Below are positions 9,158 to 16,731 of a stretch of DNA of 64,000 nt, in pieces. The position numbers were made by a program, and so were the translations under genes. The stretch's first letter is position 1; the number at the start of each line of letters is the position of its first letter. The notes beneath the pieces were generated by a model, which did no database searches, was not told the DNA's origin, and was given only the letters and a program-made list of their open reading frames with translations. Source of the stretch: a virus; the IMG/VR virus record IMGVR_UViG_3300009157_000002, positions 1 through 64,000 of that record; one strand, written 5' to 3'.

Positions 9158-9422
9158 TTCTATATCCATTTTTCATACGGATAAATATTTTTTTAAGCCA
9201 TATAAAAGCCAATACTGCCAGTAGTATAACTATGGAGACTAAAATCCAATCTCCATAAGCCTTCCATAGCATTGCCAGCATAAAACCGATAATTAAGCCT
9301 GTTCCTGGTTGCCTATATAAGAGCCAGGGAATAAAATCATATCCGCCTGTAAAATCATGGTCAACATAAACCGATTTGTCTATTTCGTGTTGCGACCGTC
9401 TTTTAAATAACTTTAAATTCAT
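9150..9422 (-). CDS. Small two-helix membrane protein
   Basis: 90 residues. A polar N-terminal 40 residues precede two hydrophobic helices (IIGFMLAMLWKAYG and WILVSIVILLAVLAFIWL) and a basic C-terminal tail, which places the tail on the cytoplasmic side. It is the only leftward gene in this part of the rightward block and is divergent from the late promoter at 9461. Isolated orientation suggests an independent accessory gene, such as a membrane-acting exclusion factor. Family not recognised. Confidence 0.6.
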   Translation of the reverse strand: MNLKLFKRRSQHEIDKSVYVDHDFTGGYDFIPWLLYRQPGTGLIIGFMLAMLWKAYGDWILVSIVILLAVLAFIWLKKIFIRMKNGYRRW

Positions 9423-9460
9423 TGTTTTAGCTTTATTTATAATTTAAAATACGCACCAAA

Positions 9461-9511
9461 GCGCGCGTTTTATATAGCGTTTTAATTGTTATGGGTTCAA
9501 TGTTCCTTTGT
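9461..9511 (+). promoter_or_regulatory. Late-type promoter module, copy 1
   Basis: Contains GCGCGCG, TTTTATATAGCGTTTTAA, exactly 14 unrelated bases, then ATGTTCCTTTGT. The same order and spacing recur at 52017-52065. TTCCTTTG at 9503-9510 is one base from the TAnnTTTG -7 box. The conserved GCG-flanked TATATA block would sit in the -33 region and may bind a phage activator. It lies 40 bases upstream of the Ig-like virion genes. Confidence 0.6.
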
Positions 9512-9553
9512 GAACCATCCATGAATTTTTAAACAATTTAAAACATATATAAA

Positions 9554-9874
9554 ATGATCGAAGTAAAAATTACCAACGAACAGAAAGTACTTGCCACGCT
9601 TGCACCAAAATCAGCCGCAGGTAAGCCAGCTAAAATTGATGGCGTTCCTACCTGGGAAGTTACATTAGGTGATGCAACTATAGAAGTAGTAGCAGGCGGT
9701 CTTTCCGCTTGGTTAATTAGTGGTGACGCTGCCGCTGAAAGCAAAATCCTTGTTAGCGCGGATGCTGACTTAGGTACAGGTGTTGAAAACATTACACAAG
9801 AAATATCTCTTGATGTATCGCTTTCTAAAACCACCGATCTCGGACTTACATTAGCTGCTCCCGTTGCCAAGTAG
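9554..9874 (+). CDS. Ig-like virion decoration-type protein
   Basis: 106 residues, beginning MIEVKITNEQKVLATLAPKS. The pattern GVPTWEVTLGDATIEVV...GLSAWLISGDAAAESKILVSADADLG is typical of small Ig/BIG-like beta-sandwich domains found in Bacteroidetes phage virions. It is read from the late promoter module at 9461, which supports an abundant structural role. Its 3' end overlaps the next frame, which has no ATG; see the 9864 entry for possible coupling or frameshift. Confidence 0.65.
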   Translation: MIEVKITNEQKVLATLAPKSAAGKPAKIDGVPTWEVTLGDATIEVVAGGLSAWLISGDAAAESKILVSADADLGTGVENITQEISLDVSLSKTTDLGLTLAAPVAK

Positions 9875-10208
9875 TCCTACTCTTAGAATAACGGCAGTCT
9901 TTGAAAGGGCTGCCGTTTATAATGTTTGGAGAATAGATACATATCCTGGAGAAGTGTTTAAGCTTCAGTTGGATCATTTTCCCGTTCCAGTAGATTGGTT
10001 TGCAAACCATGATTCTGTTTTAGAGATTAAAGAATCTCCTGATTCGAGCTTTATAACTGTTAAAGCTTTGGAAGTAGGAGAAAGTTATATTATTGTTCAA
10101 GGAGCAGGTGGTGCATCCAATAAAATTTTTATCGTTGTATTAGAAGATAAAAAGGAAGATAAAGCCAAAACCCTTGATGTTACCTTCGGGAAACCTATAC
10201 CGAAATAA
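9864..10208 (+). CDS. Ig-like domain in a second frame; TTG start or +1 frameshift product
   Basis: 114 codons counted from the TTG at 9864, overlapping the end of the previous gene by 11 bases. No ATG or GTG lies near the start, and the frame is closed by TAG at 9852. The middle (VDWFANHDSVLEIKESPDSS, then ITVKALEVGESYIIVQG) looks like a BIG2/Ig-like strand set. Two readings are possible: reinitiation at TTG coupled to the upstream stop, or a +1 frameshift in 9855-9872 that would fuse this domain to the previous Ig-like protein. Phages are known to append Ig domains to virion proteins by frameshift. Confidence 0.55.
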   Translation: MPSSPTLRITAVFERAAVYNVWRIDTYPGEVFKLQLDHFPVPVDWFANHDSVLEIKESPDSSFITVKALEVGESYIIVQGAGGASNKIFIVVLEDKKEDKAKTLDVTFGKPIPK

Positions 10209-10221
10209 CGCACCCTTTGTT

Positions 10222-10446
10222 TTATTTAAACAATTCGCTCTGTGGGAACAAATTGTTTTTGCTATATAAAACAACCAGTGTTTTATTAACCTGATCACAC
10301 CATACCTTATATGGGTGCATTGCTCTTTGCCCATAAGGATAAGCGTCTCTTAATTTTTTACGCATGGTTTTTTCATCGCAACCTTTATTTTCTTTTATCA
10401 CTTGCAGGATTACTTTTTTTGCATGATCTCTCCAGGTATGTCTCAT
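10222..10446 (-). CDS. Small protein at the end of the early operon
   Basis: 74 residues, Lys/Arg rich, with RHTWRDHAKKVILQVIKENKG and LRDAYPYGQRAMHPYKVWCDQV. Similar short proteins sit next to RusA genes in Bacteroidetes phages, but I cannot name a function. It starts one base after the stop of the RusA gene and is the last gene of the leftward early operon; it converges with the Ig-like genes. Confidence 0.6.
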   Translation of the reverse strand: MRHTWRDHAKKVILQVIKENKGCDEKTMRKKLRDAYPYGQRAMHPYKVWCDQVNKTLVVLYSKNNLFPQSELFK

Positions 10447-10447
10447 T

Positions 10448-10780
10448 TTATAAAAACTCTAAATGTTCAATATTAAATTCAAAGAACTCACATCCTTTAT
10501 CTGTTTTAACTTTGCGTACTACTGCCTCGAATATATCCCGATCATTAAAGCTGTACTTTTTCTGTAGAACATCTTGTAGCGGTTTTACGGGATTATCCCA
10601 ATCGCTTAAAGAATGGCTAAAGCCAAACTTATAGGTAACCTTATAAGGCGGTTCTGGCAATATTATTTTAGGCAATAAGAACAATAGATCTTTTTCATAT
10701 TGTTTATATTTAGGAGTTTTAAATCGCTCACCCTGCCAAGCTTCGTTAACACTTAACGGTTTAATTTGTATTCTTATCAT
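10448..10780 (-). CDS. rusA: RusA-family Holliday-junction resolvase
   Basis: 110 residues, the usual length of RusA. The motif SDWDNPVKPLQDVLQKKYSF, followed by NDRDIFEAVVRKVK, matches the family signature DxDNxxKxxxDxL...xxD with catalytic Asp residues that bind Mg2+. The N-terminal SVNEAWQGERFKTPKYKQYE is also typical. RusA cuts four-way DNA junctions during recombination and replication, and would resolve branched phage DNA before packaging. It overlaps the preceding HNH-like gene by four bases (ATGA) and belongs with RecT and the exonuclease of the same operon. Confidence 0.85.
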   Translation of the reverse strand: MIRIQIKPLSVNEAWQGERFKTPKYKQYEKDLLFLLPKIILPEPPYKVTYKFGFSHSLSDWDNPVKPLQDVLQKKYSFNDRDIFEAVVRKVKTDKGCEFFEFNIEHLEFL

Positions 10781-11157
10781 CTCTTAAAGGCTCTTATCGG
10801 GTATAATAATTTATACTCTTCGATAAGCTCCTTTTCCAATGCAAAAATTTTATCCCACCTTTCCAGCCCGACCAGTTCCTCTTTGTGATTATCCCACATG
10901 TGATGTTCATCGGGTCTCATTAACTTAATATTTCTTTTATCGAGCCTCATTTTAGGATACTGCGACTTTCGCAGAATATGAGCCATAAAAAAAACGCTCA
11001 TTATATTTCCAAGGTTGGTTTTAGACACCTCTGATTTTCGCTCCCGTTCGTCCCATATTTCCCTGAAAACTTTTCCTTCGCCTGTAGCTTTCCTTACTCT
11101 TCTTATCGACCCTTTAATACGTTTTTCAGCAATTTTTTTCTCATCCGGCCTAAACAT
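10777..11157 (-). CDS. HNH/NinG-like nuclease-family protein
   Basis: 126 residues. The segment MAHILRKSQYPKMRLDKRNIKLMRPDEHHMWD has the order H...N...L...EHH of the HNH fold, with the common phage form FSHILxKGxYPxxRLDxxNIxxMxxxEH. The Cys pairs that bind zinc in many relatives are missing; a VSKTNLG segment stands in that place. Proteins of this type lie beside RusA in many Bacteroidetes phages and are thought to act in recombination. Nuclease activity is therefore plausible but not proven. Confidence 0.65.
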   Translation of the reverse strand: MFRPDEKKIAEKRIKGSIRRVRKATGEGKVFREIWDERERKSEVSKTNLGNIMSVFFMAHILRKSQYPKMRLDKRNIKLMRPDEHHMWDNHKEELVGLERWDKIFALEKELIEEYKLLYPIRAFKR

Positions 11158-11159
11158 TA

Positions 11160-11417
11160 TTATTTTTGTTTTTTTATTTTTTTCGCAAGTCCTCCTTTGC
11201 GACCAATTTCTGCCATGTGCGCACGGTCATTACTAACCGTTGTACCTCCCTTACGGCCAATCTCCGCCATGTGATCTGTATCGGCACTTACTTTAGTACC
11301 ACCCTTTTTTCCAATCTCCGACATGTGTTTTTTATCCTGACTTATAGCCTTACCGCCCATTGTTGCTACTTTTTTTCTTGTTTCATCGGATGCTGATGCT
11401 AGTCCTCGTTTTGACAT
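11160..11417 (-). CDS. KGG-repeat (con-10-like) small basic protein
   Basis: 85 residues built of four tandem repeats ending in GKKGG, GRKGG and similar: TMGGKAISQD, EIGKKGGTKVSAD, EIGRKGGTTVSND, EIGRKGGLAKK. This is the KGG motif of stress-induced, disordered basic proteins such as YciG and con-10. The high Lys/Arg content would allow nucleic-acid binding. Why a phage carries it between an HNH-like gene and a beta-helix gene is unknown; DNA compaction or host-stress mimicry are both possible. Confidence 0.8.
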   Translation of the reverse strand: MSKRGLASASDETRKKVATMGGKAISQDKKHMSEIGKKGGTKVSADTDHMAEIGRKGGTTVSNDRAHMAEIGRKGGLAKKIKKQK

Positions 11418-11451
11418 ATTAGATTTAGATTTTAAAGTTTAGAATTGCGAC

Positions 11452-11781
11452 TTACTTATACTTATTAATATTGCCTGACATACTACTTATACTTCCGGAA
11501 ACATCTCGGCAGCCTACACTTCCACTCATAGTTTGTATGGAACCTTTTACATTTCCGTTTATCTCTATATCTCCGGACATGGTTTTTATGTTACCAACCT
11601 CGCCGGTTACATTTATTTTATTGCAATATTCAGCCTCGATCTTTTCAATATTTCCTTCCACAGTAATATTGATTTCTTTAGCATCCGGGGTAACATCTTG
11701 TCCGTTTACAATAACTTTGTTATTGCTAATGGTAATGGTGTTACCGTTAAAATTCATTCCATTTATATTAAATTTCGACAT
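11452..11781 (-). CDS. Small beta-helix/adhesin-like repeat protein
   Basis: 109 residues with short repeats typical of a right-handed beta solenoid: EGNIEKIEAEYC, GEVGNIKTMSGDIEING, NVKGSIQTMSGSVGCRDVSG, SISSMSGNINKYK. The alternation of G-x-I and TMSG turns resembles DUF4097/bactofilin-like proteins often found in Bacteroidetes and their phages. No signal peptide, so it acts inside the cell. Role in the early operon unknown. Confidence 0.65.
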   Translation of the reverse strand: MSKFNINGMNFNGNTITISNNKVIVNGQDVTPDAKEINITVEGNIEKIEAEYCNKINVTGEVGNIKTMSGDIEINGNVKGSIQTMSGSVGCRDVSGSISSMSGNINKYK

Positions 11782-11793
11782 TTTAGATAATTT

Positions 11794-12162
11794 TTATTTT
11801 GGCCCAACCAATATAGTTGGAGGAAGTGGTAAGATTATGCCTATGGGTCTCCATAGATGCAAGACAAATGGGTGACAGTTTACGTATTGAGATTTTGGAG
11901 GATGGTATTGTATAACCGTATCTTCCTCTTCCCAGAATAAACTTTTTATAAAACACATTTCAGCCCAGGTAGGTGTTCGTTTAGTGTTTCCTTTAGTGTG
12001 ATGGGCATGAACACTTACGTGCTCCCAGCCTCTGCCATCGGATGCAATTATAATAAACTGAACATCGTTTTGCGGAACGATAAAACCTCCAAAGTTTCCT
12101 GCGTTTGCAGGCGAAGCCATTGGACCATCTTTTATTCGGTATTGTTCGGGAACTTTAAACAT
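11794..12162 (-). CDS. DUF7694-type phage protein
   Basis: 122 residues with the recognisable pattern GRGWEHVSVHAHH...TPTWAEMCFIKSLFWEEEDTVIQYHPPKSQYVN and PFVLHLWRP. This block is common in phages of many hosts and is annotated as a domain of unknown function (DUF7694, from memory). The strongly conserved WExVSVH, W..M...K..FW.E.D and HPP motifs suggest an enzyme or a binding pocket, but no activity is known to me. It is encoded 17 bases upstream of the methyltransferase stop in the early operon. Confidence 0.65.
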   Translation of the reverse strand: MFKVPEQYRIKDGPMASPANAGNFGGFIVPQNDVQFIIIASDGRGWEHVSVHAHHTKGNTKRTPTWAEMCFIKSLFWEEEDTVIQYHPPKSQYVNCHPFVLHLWRPIGIILPLPPTILVGPK

Positions 12163-12179
12163 TTTATATATTTTAGTTT

Positions 12180-13412
12180 TTATTCAAATAAATTTATTTG
12201 CGTGTTTGGTGCTTTAGCCCTGCAAGCTGCAATCCTGGCCTCACTTATTTTACAATACTCTTGTTCTTTTTCTATCAGTACATAGTTAAACCCTTCTTCC
12301 TCACAAGCAATCCCTGTTGTACCACTCCCGGCAAAAGGATCCAGACATATACCGCCTGGAGGTGTAACAAGTCTTACCAGGTATCGCATAAGACTTACTG
12401 GCTTAACCGTTGGATGATGATTTGCAACTTCTCTGGATCTATTCTCCGGATTTCTATTATTGTGAATTAACCCTTCATCGGTATGAATACCATAGCTTGC
12501 GTGTTTATTGTCTTTTAACTCAAATCCTTCAAGTCCTTTATTCCTTTCGCTTTGTGATGCTTTGGCGCAATAAAAAAAACGTGAAGCTCCTACCTTGCCG
12601 CTTTGTTCATCTAACATTTTTGAAGCTTCTTCATTAAAAATTATATTGGCTGGAAAACGGCCATCTTTACTTAAAACCTGAACCTTATCTGCTTCATGGT
12701 CTTGCATGCCCCAACCATCATTAACCTCTCTTACGTTTCTGTTAATAACTCTTAGGTCTTTTTCGTCTTGTTTTTGCAGGTCAATCCTACACCCATCAAT
12801 ATTAATCCCTCCAACACCCCATTTTAAAAAATTATCTGCTACTGTTCCTTCTATTGGTTTTCTTGCTACACATATAGGCTCGTTGGCTGGCTTTAAGGAG
12901 GTACCCCAGCCAGCCCATTGTTTTGCTTTGTTGCAAAGGGGAATGTCTTGAGGTCTTGGACATTTACATGGATTACTAGAGCCAAACCATTTTCCACAAC
13001 TCAAACACTTCTGATTTCCTGTTATACCAATCTTTCTATCTAGGCCCTCAAAATTATTATCCCTTTCTGCCCCTGCCTCCTTATCAAGCGCCTTACTAAC
13101 ATCTAAGCTTTTAGGAAAGCCACTTCCATAAATCCATTGCATCTGATCTCTGATCTCAAAACCTGCATCTTCAATATTCACTACCATTCTATGATAGGTC
13201 CTGGTTCCTCCAAAACTTAAAACATGACCACCTGGCTTTAACACACGAAACACCTCTTTCCAAAATTCAATACTAGGTACTTGATGGTCCCACTTCTTAC
13301 CCATAAACGTCAACCCATACGGAGGATCTGTTACCACTGAATCGAAATAATTATCGGGGTAAGCTTTTAACACATCCATGTTGTTTCCTTCAGTAATGGT
13401 TTGTGTACTCAC
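12180..13412 (-). CDS. Orphan DNA methyltransferase (DPPY class)
   Basis: 410 residues from GTG at 13412, which overlaps the TGA of the upstream gene (GTGA); this start keeps the TITEGNNMDVL strand before the catalytic motif. TDPPYGL gives the catalytic motif IV and DPFAGSGTTGIAC gives the SAM-binding motif I; motif IV precedes motif I, the beta-class order of N6-adenine or N4-cytosine methyltransferases. A central insert has a zinc-binding pattern CLSCGKWF...CKCPRP. No restriction enzyme is next to it, so it probably protects phage DNA or alters regulation. The DNA further upstream in this frame belongs to the neighbouring gene. Confidence 0.85.
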   Translation of the reverse strand: MSTQTITEGNNMDVLKAYPDNYFDSVVTDPPYGLTFMGKKWDHQVPSIEFWKEVFRVLKPGGHVLSFGGTRTYHRMVVNIEDAGFEIRDQMQWIYGSGFPKSLDVSKALDKEAGAERDNNFEGLDRKIGITGNQKCLSCGKWFGSSNPCKCPRPQDIPLCNKAKQWAGWGTSLKPANEPICVARKPIEGTVADNFLKWGVGGINIDGCRIDLQKQDEKDLRVINRNVREVNDGWGMQDHEADKVQVLSKDGRFPANIIFNEEASKMLDEQSGKVGASRFFYCAKASQSERNKGLEGFELKDNKHASYGIHTDEGLIHNNRNPENRSREVANHHPTVKPVSLMRYLVRLVTPPGGICLDPFAGSGTTGIACEEEGFNYVLIEKEQEYCKISEARIAACRAKAPNTQINLFE

Positions 13413-14251
13413 GTGCTTTGTTTTTCTTTGATCAGTTCTTCGATACTTACTTCCATATCCTTGCAATCGATTTGAAATTGTTTCAATGCTAATCTTTTGG
13501 CATCGCATACGATCATCGCTTCTGTCTTAGGATCGTCACCAGACAGAATTTTTTTTGTGGTGTGGGCGAAGTCGATAGATTGTTGATAGTTTTCTGCGCG
13601 TTCGCTGGCGTACTGCACCTTTAAAAGGTGCCTGGCATGACCCATAAATTGTTTTTTAATTTCGCTGGTGAACGTTATCAGCCCTAGAGAATCCAGGTAG
13701 TCGTAAATAATATTACCGTAATCGAAAAATTTATACGTATCGGAAGTTACGAACAAATTGTGCGATTCGATAAAATTTTTAATGCAATCATTCTTGGCTT
13801 TTTGCTTTTCCTCTTCGGTTGGTCCTTTTGATTCTTCCAGTAGCATATATTTTTTATATTCGGACATAGCGGTGGGTTTTTTAGCCAGAAACACCGTAAT
13901 GCCCCTGTAAATTTCTTTTACACTTAAACCATGAAACTCCCCAAGCTGGCCTCTTACCAGCATCCTTATGGACATGGAAAGCTCTTCCAATGACATAAAT
14001 GAGAAATCACAAAACACATCATTGATCACTCTGGTCATAAGGATTTCTAAATCGGGCCTCTGCAAGTTAGAGCCACAATCAATATGCGCTGCATTGATCA
14101 TTTCCTTAATCCGATCTCCGGCAAAGCCTTTTCTGTGTGAGTTTATTTTACGTTGCATTGCAGCCCAAACAATCTGTCTGCTTTCCTCTTTCATCAAACA
14201 GTTTTCGGGAAGCGGGAGTTTTGAATCGTGGTATAGTTGCAGGCCAGTCAT
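13409..14251 (-). CDS. Probable replication accessory protein beside the DUF4373 gene
   Basis: 280 residues, mostly helical, soluble. The segment LVRGQLGEFHGLSVKEIYRGITVFL resembles a conserved R/YGEFGEYYGLNV block of phage proteins encoded next to replisome-organiser genes. Its place directly after the DUF4373 gene (overlap of four bases) is that of a helicase loader or partner, as in lambda O/P-type gene pairs. No Walker A motif is present, so it is not a DnaC-type ATPase. Function is inferred from place only. Confidence 0.55.
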   Translation of the reverse strand: MTGLQLYHDSKLPLPENCLMKEESRQIVWAAMQRKINSHRKGFAGDRIKEMINAAHIDCGSNLQRPDLEILMTRVINDVFCDFSFMSLEELSMSIRMLVRGQLGEFHGLSVKEIYRGITVFLAKKPTAMSEYKKYMLLEESKGPTEEEKQKAKNDCIKNFIESHNLFVTSDTYKFFDYGNIIYDYLDSLGLITFTSEIKKQFMGHARHLLKVQYASERAENYQQSIDFAHTTKKILSGDDPKTEAMIVCDAKRLALKQFQIDCKDMEVSIEELIKEKQST

Positions 14252-14973
14252 TTTTTACCTAATTTTTCGTAGTCAATTTTTATTTCCTGATTCGCCTCGA
14301 TCAACTTTTCAATTTTAGATTTGTTTTTATCCTCCGGATAGAATTTTTTATCGTTTCGCTTCCAAGTAACAAGCCGTCCGGCAATCTGGAATGTGCCCCC
14401 CTTTTTTTTGGCAATTTCCCATTTCATTTCATTTCCATTATTTTCGATCCAATGCCGGATAAAATCATTAAGCATTTCACGCGGGTACTGGTCCGAAAAT
14501 TTTTCCACTTCCGAACAAAAAAAATCTGATCTTTCTTGTATCGTTTCCTCTTTATTATTTACTTTACTTATCTTATCTTTACTTATCTTATCTTTAGAGG
14601 CGTTACGAACGTGTTCGTAACGCGTTACATTTTTTTCATTTCTCTGACATTCACGCCATTGCCGAATACGATCATTGTTTTTTTCATTTTTTATGTGGTA
14701 CTTTTCACTAAACTTTAGCAATTGTTCGTTGAAAGTTTCACCATTGTTTGACGAAATAAGTTCGATTTGTTCCATAAACTTCCAACATTTTTCAAGCTTT
14801 TTTCCGACTTTTAATTGTGATTTTAGTACCACCGTTTTAATCGGTTTTTCCTGTAATGCAACTTTTTCCAACAGCGTATAAAACAACCCTAATCCTTCGT
14901 AACCAAATTCTAAAAACAGCTCTGCTATTTTCTCGTCCTGAAAGGATGTAGTACTGTGGAGGTAATACTTCAT
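14248..14973 (-). CDS. DUF4373-type replisome-organiser-like protein
   Basis: 241 residues. The N-terminus MKYYLHSTTSFQDEKIAELF and FGYEGLGLFYTLLEKVA is the Lin1244/Lin1753-like DUF4373 winged-helix domain of phage replication initiators. A Lys/Asn-rich linker with KDKISKDKISK follows (a short tandem repeat), then a helical domain with the DFIRHWIENN motif. Such proteins bind the phage origin and recruit the host helicase. It lies in the early leftward operon next to a probable partner gene at 13409. Confidence 0.75.
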   Translation of the reverse strand: MKYYLHSTTSFQDEKIAELFLEFGYEGLGLFYTLLEKVALQEKPIKTVVLKSQLKVGKKLEKCWKFMEQIELISSNNGETFNEQLLKFSEKYHIKNEKNNDRIRQWRECQRNEKNVTRYEHVRNASKDKISKDKISKVNNKEETIQERSDFFCSEVEKFSDQYPREMLNDFIRHWIENNGNEMKWEIAKKKGGTFQIAGRLVTWKRNDKKFYPEDKNKSKIEKLIEANQEIKIDYEKLGKK

Positions 14974-15617
14974 AATCTACTACGCTCCTTATTTATGCTA
15001 AACTTAACCACCCATAACCAGGGATTTTTTTTTAAACTTTCACTTCCATTTATGTCAATCCAAATATTAAAAAATCCTTCCCGGTAACTCACTTCAGAAA
15101 TTTTACCAAAACCCAATAAACCGCCCAATGAAACCCCTTCGGCCATTGCGCTTTCTTCGGTAAGATCATGCAATCGTTCTACACTAATTTCGTTTACTGT
15201 AAGCCATAGTCGGGAATGTTCTTTTTTAAGATGGATAGAAGGTTTCCATTTAACCCCTCCCATTATCAGATCAATAGCCAATGTCAGATCTGATCTTTCA
15301 GCATAATAGATAATACCATCTGTGCTGGGCGAAAACGGTAAAATATTAGCCCAGCTTTCCCGTACATAAAGGAGATCTCCTGGACTGCCATACGGACATT
15401 TAATGGTAAACATTTTATCATCATTTTTATTACGAAACACAGCACAGGAGCGACCAATATCAATCGTATCAACCTCTCGCGCGCACAACGCAAGCTCCCA
15501 TTGATCCGGGTTTAGATTTATCATCTGTAAACCCGCAAGTCTCCTGGTCTGTGTTTTTATTTCTTTACAGATTGCCTGCACCATTTCTGTTTGGAAGAGT
15601 ATCGGGTATTCTTTCAT
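14970..15617 (-). CDS. ASCH-domain protein
   Basis: 215 residues. The N-terminal PILFQTEMVQAICKEIKTQTRR and CPYGSPGDLLYVRESWA are the hallmark of phage ASCH-fold proteins (PxLFSxxMVxAIxxGxKTxTRR...GDxLWVRE). The fold binds or modifies RNA; some members are amidohydrolases acting on modified cytidine. It is the first gene downstream of the structured non-coding block at 15618-15989, which would form its 5' leader. Its stop overlaps the next start by four bases. Confidence 0.8.
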   Translation of the reverse strand: MKEYPILFQTEMVQAICKEIKTQTRRLAGLQMINLNPDQWELALCAREVDTIDIGRSCAVFRNKNDDKMFTIKCPYGSPGDLLYVRESWANILPFSPSTDGIIYYAERSDLTLAIDLIMGGVKWKPSIHLKKEHSRLWLTVNEISVERLHDLTEESAMAEGVSLGGLLGFGKISEVSYREGFFNIWIDINGSESLKKNPWLWVVKFSINKERSRL

Positions 15618-15796
15618 TTTTATTTATTTGTTAATCCCTTTCGGGAGCCGTCTTTCCGTGCTGTCATTAGGTGTACCTAAAATCATAAGCTCTATATGTG
15701 GGGTTTTAGAGCCTCTTTAAACCTCGGCCTCCACTAGCCGCCGCTTCCTGGTGTTTCCACTTCTGCGGGCTTTCGCATTACATCGCTTAGGGGTTG
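15618..15796 (-). ncRNA. Structured GC-rich leader between the tRNA-like element and the ASCH gene
   Basis: 179 bases without an open reading frame. On the minus strand it has several stem-loops: TGCGAAAGC and GTGGAAACAC and CCCGAAAGGG with GAAA loops, GCTCTA/TAGAGC around a 12-base loop, and TTAGGT/ACCTAA. The clear rise in G+C against AT-rich neighbours and the GNRA-type loops suggest a folded RNA, either a second domain of the tRNA-like RNA upstream or a regulatory leader. Not matched to a known family. Confidence 0.5.
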
Positions 15797-15989
15797 TTCC
15801 GGTGGCAGGGTTCGAACCTGCATGATTGAGTTTTATCCGGGATCCCGCCTTTAAGACTTCGGACACTTTGCGCTTGCACCGTCCACCGTTTGGCCTACCA
15901 ACTCTGCGCCTAATGCGAGTTGCTCAATCTATCCGATAAGCGTCTACAATGAGATTGGTGCCCAGCCAATCCCTTCCGCCACACCGGAA
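15797..15989 (-). ncRNA. Structured RNA with tRNA-like acceptor, D and T arms (193 nt)
   Basis: The ends pair perfectly over 8 bp (TTCCGGTG at 15989-15982 with CACCGGAA at 15804-15797). Directly inside the 3' strand is a full T arm, GCAGG-TTCGAAC-CCTGC. Inside the 5' strand, TGGCGGAA and GTAGACGC resemble a tRNA-Leu D arm split by a hairpin (GATTGG/CCAATC). The middle 100 bases also pair: CAACTC/GAGTTG, GATTGAG/CTCAATC, GGAC/GTCC. No normal 7-base anticodon loop can be placed and CCA is not encoded. A plain tRNA would be about 75-90 nt, so this is either a tRNA with large insertions or a tRNA-like ncRNA. It lies in the early operon. Confidence 0.6.
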
Positions 15990-15993
15990 ATTT

Positions 15994-16704
15994 TTAATGT
16001 TCGATCACTACTAAATCATCCTCAAAAAGGGTTACTTCTGCATCGATCAGTTTTCCACCTTCGGTAACGATTAACTCTTCGAGCTCCTGGCTTTCTAAAT
16101 AAACACGGATGGTTGAATCGGTAGCATCCGTACCTATTTCAATCCGAAAGGTGCAAGCTGGTTGTCCTACAAAAATTGGCATAGTAAGCACGAACTCTAG
16201 TTGGATATTGGAGGTAACTTTTTTATCAATAAGCTTCCTTTCGTTTCCTTTGATGTCCTGCTTCTGTTCTAAATCAGTTTCAACTTTAGCGGTCATGGTA
16301 TTAAGCGCGGTAACCACATCCATATTTTGCTCTTTTTTCGCAAAAAGATGTTTCCGCATCTTTAAAAACTGTGCAAGATCTTTTGGAGTGCGGTATGTTT
16401 TGGTGTTCACCGAAAAGTCTACCAGGTCCGGGTTAATAATTAGCCTTCCGGTAATGGTATCGCAGAAGTAATCCCTTTCGTTAATATTTAAAATGATCTC
16501 CCTGGTTTTTTTGGAAAAGGTTACATGCGCCTTTTGTTTATCAATAAGTTCATGCCTTTTGTTATAAAATGCGCTAGGGCTGGTAATAGAGCCAACAATA
16601 TTCAACGGAATTGGCTCACGAACAGGCAAAGCCACACCATGTCGAATAACAACCTCGTTGGTGTCCGGATATAAATTGAGATTAAGTTTTTCCTGATTTT
16701 CCAT
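15994..16704 (-). CDS. Conserved-type early phage protein (DUF2303-like context)
   Basis: 236 residues, soluble, beta-rich with a helical middle. The segment IVGSITSPSAFYNKRHELIDK and the long charged helix around residues 125-160 stand out. Its place between recombination genes and replication genes recalls DUF2303-type early proteins of other phages, but I see no decisive motif. It ends four bases before the tRNA-like RNA. Function unknown. Confidence 0.6.
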   Translation of the reverse strand: MENQEKLNLNLYPDTNEVVIRHGVALPVREPIPLNIVGSITSPSAFYNKRHELIDKQKAHVTFSKKTREIILNINERDYFCDTITGRLIINPDLVDFSVNTKTYRTPKDLAQFLKMRKHLFAKKEQNMDVVTALNTMTAKVETDLEQKQDIKGNERKLIDKKVTSNIQLEFVLTMPIFVGQPACTFRIEIGTDATDSTIRVYLESQELEELIVTEGGKLIDAEVTLFEDDLVVIEH

Positions 16705-16731
16705 ATATAAATAATTAAACTGGTTAAATGA

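Noticed and set aside
12996-13508. Methyltransferase start at 13508
   Set aside because: The first 32 codons overlap the upstream gene out of frame; the coupled GTG at 13412 fits the operon and keeps the full domain.
15797-15989. Ordinary tRNA gene or tmRNA
   Set aside because: Length is more than twice that of a tRNA, no 7-base anticodon loop can be placed, and neither the G-U acceptor pair nor an ALAA-type tag frame of tmRNA is present.
15618-15989. Group I intron
   Set aside because: I could not place convincing P, Q, R, S core elements; spacing between the candidate GCTCTA/TAGAGC arms is too short for P7.
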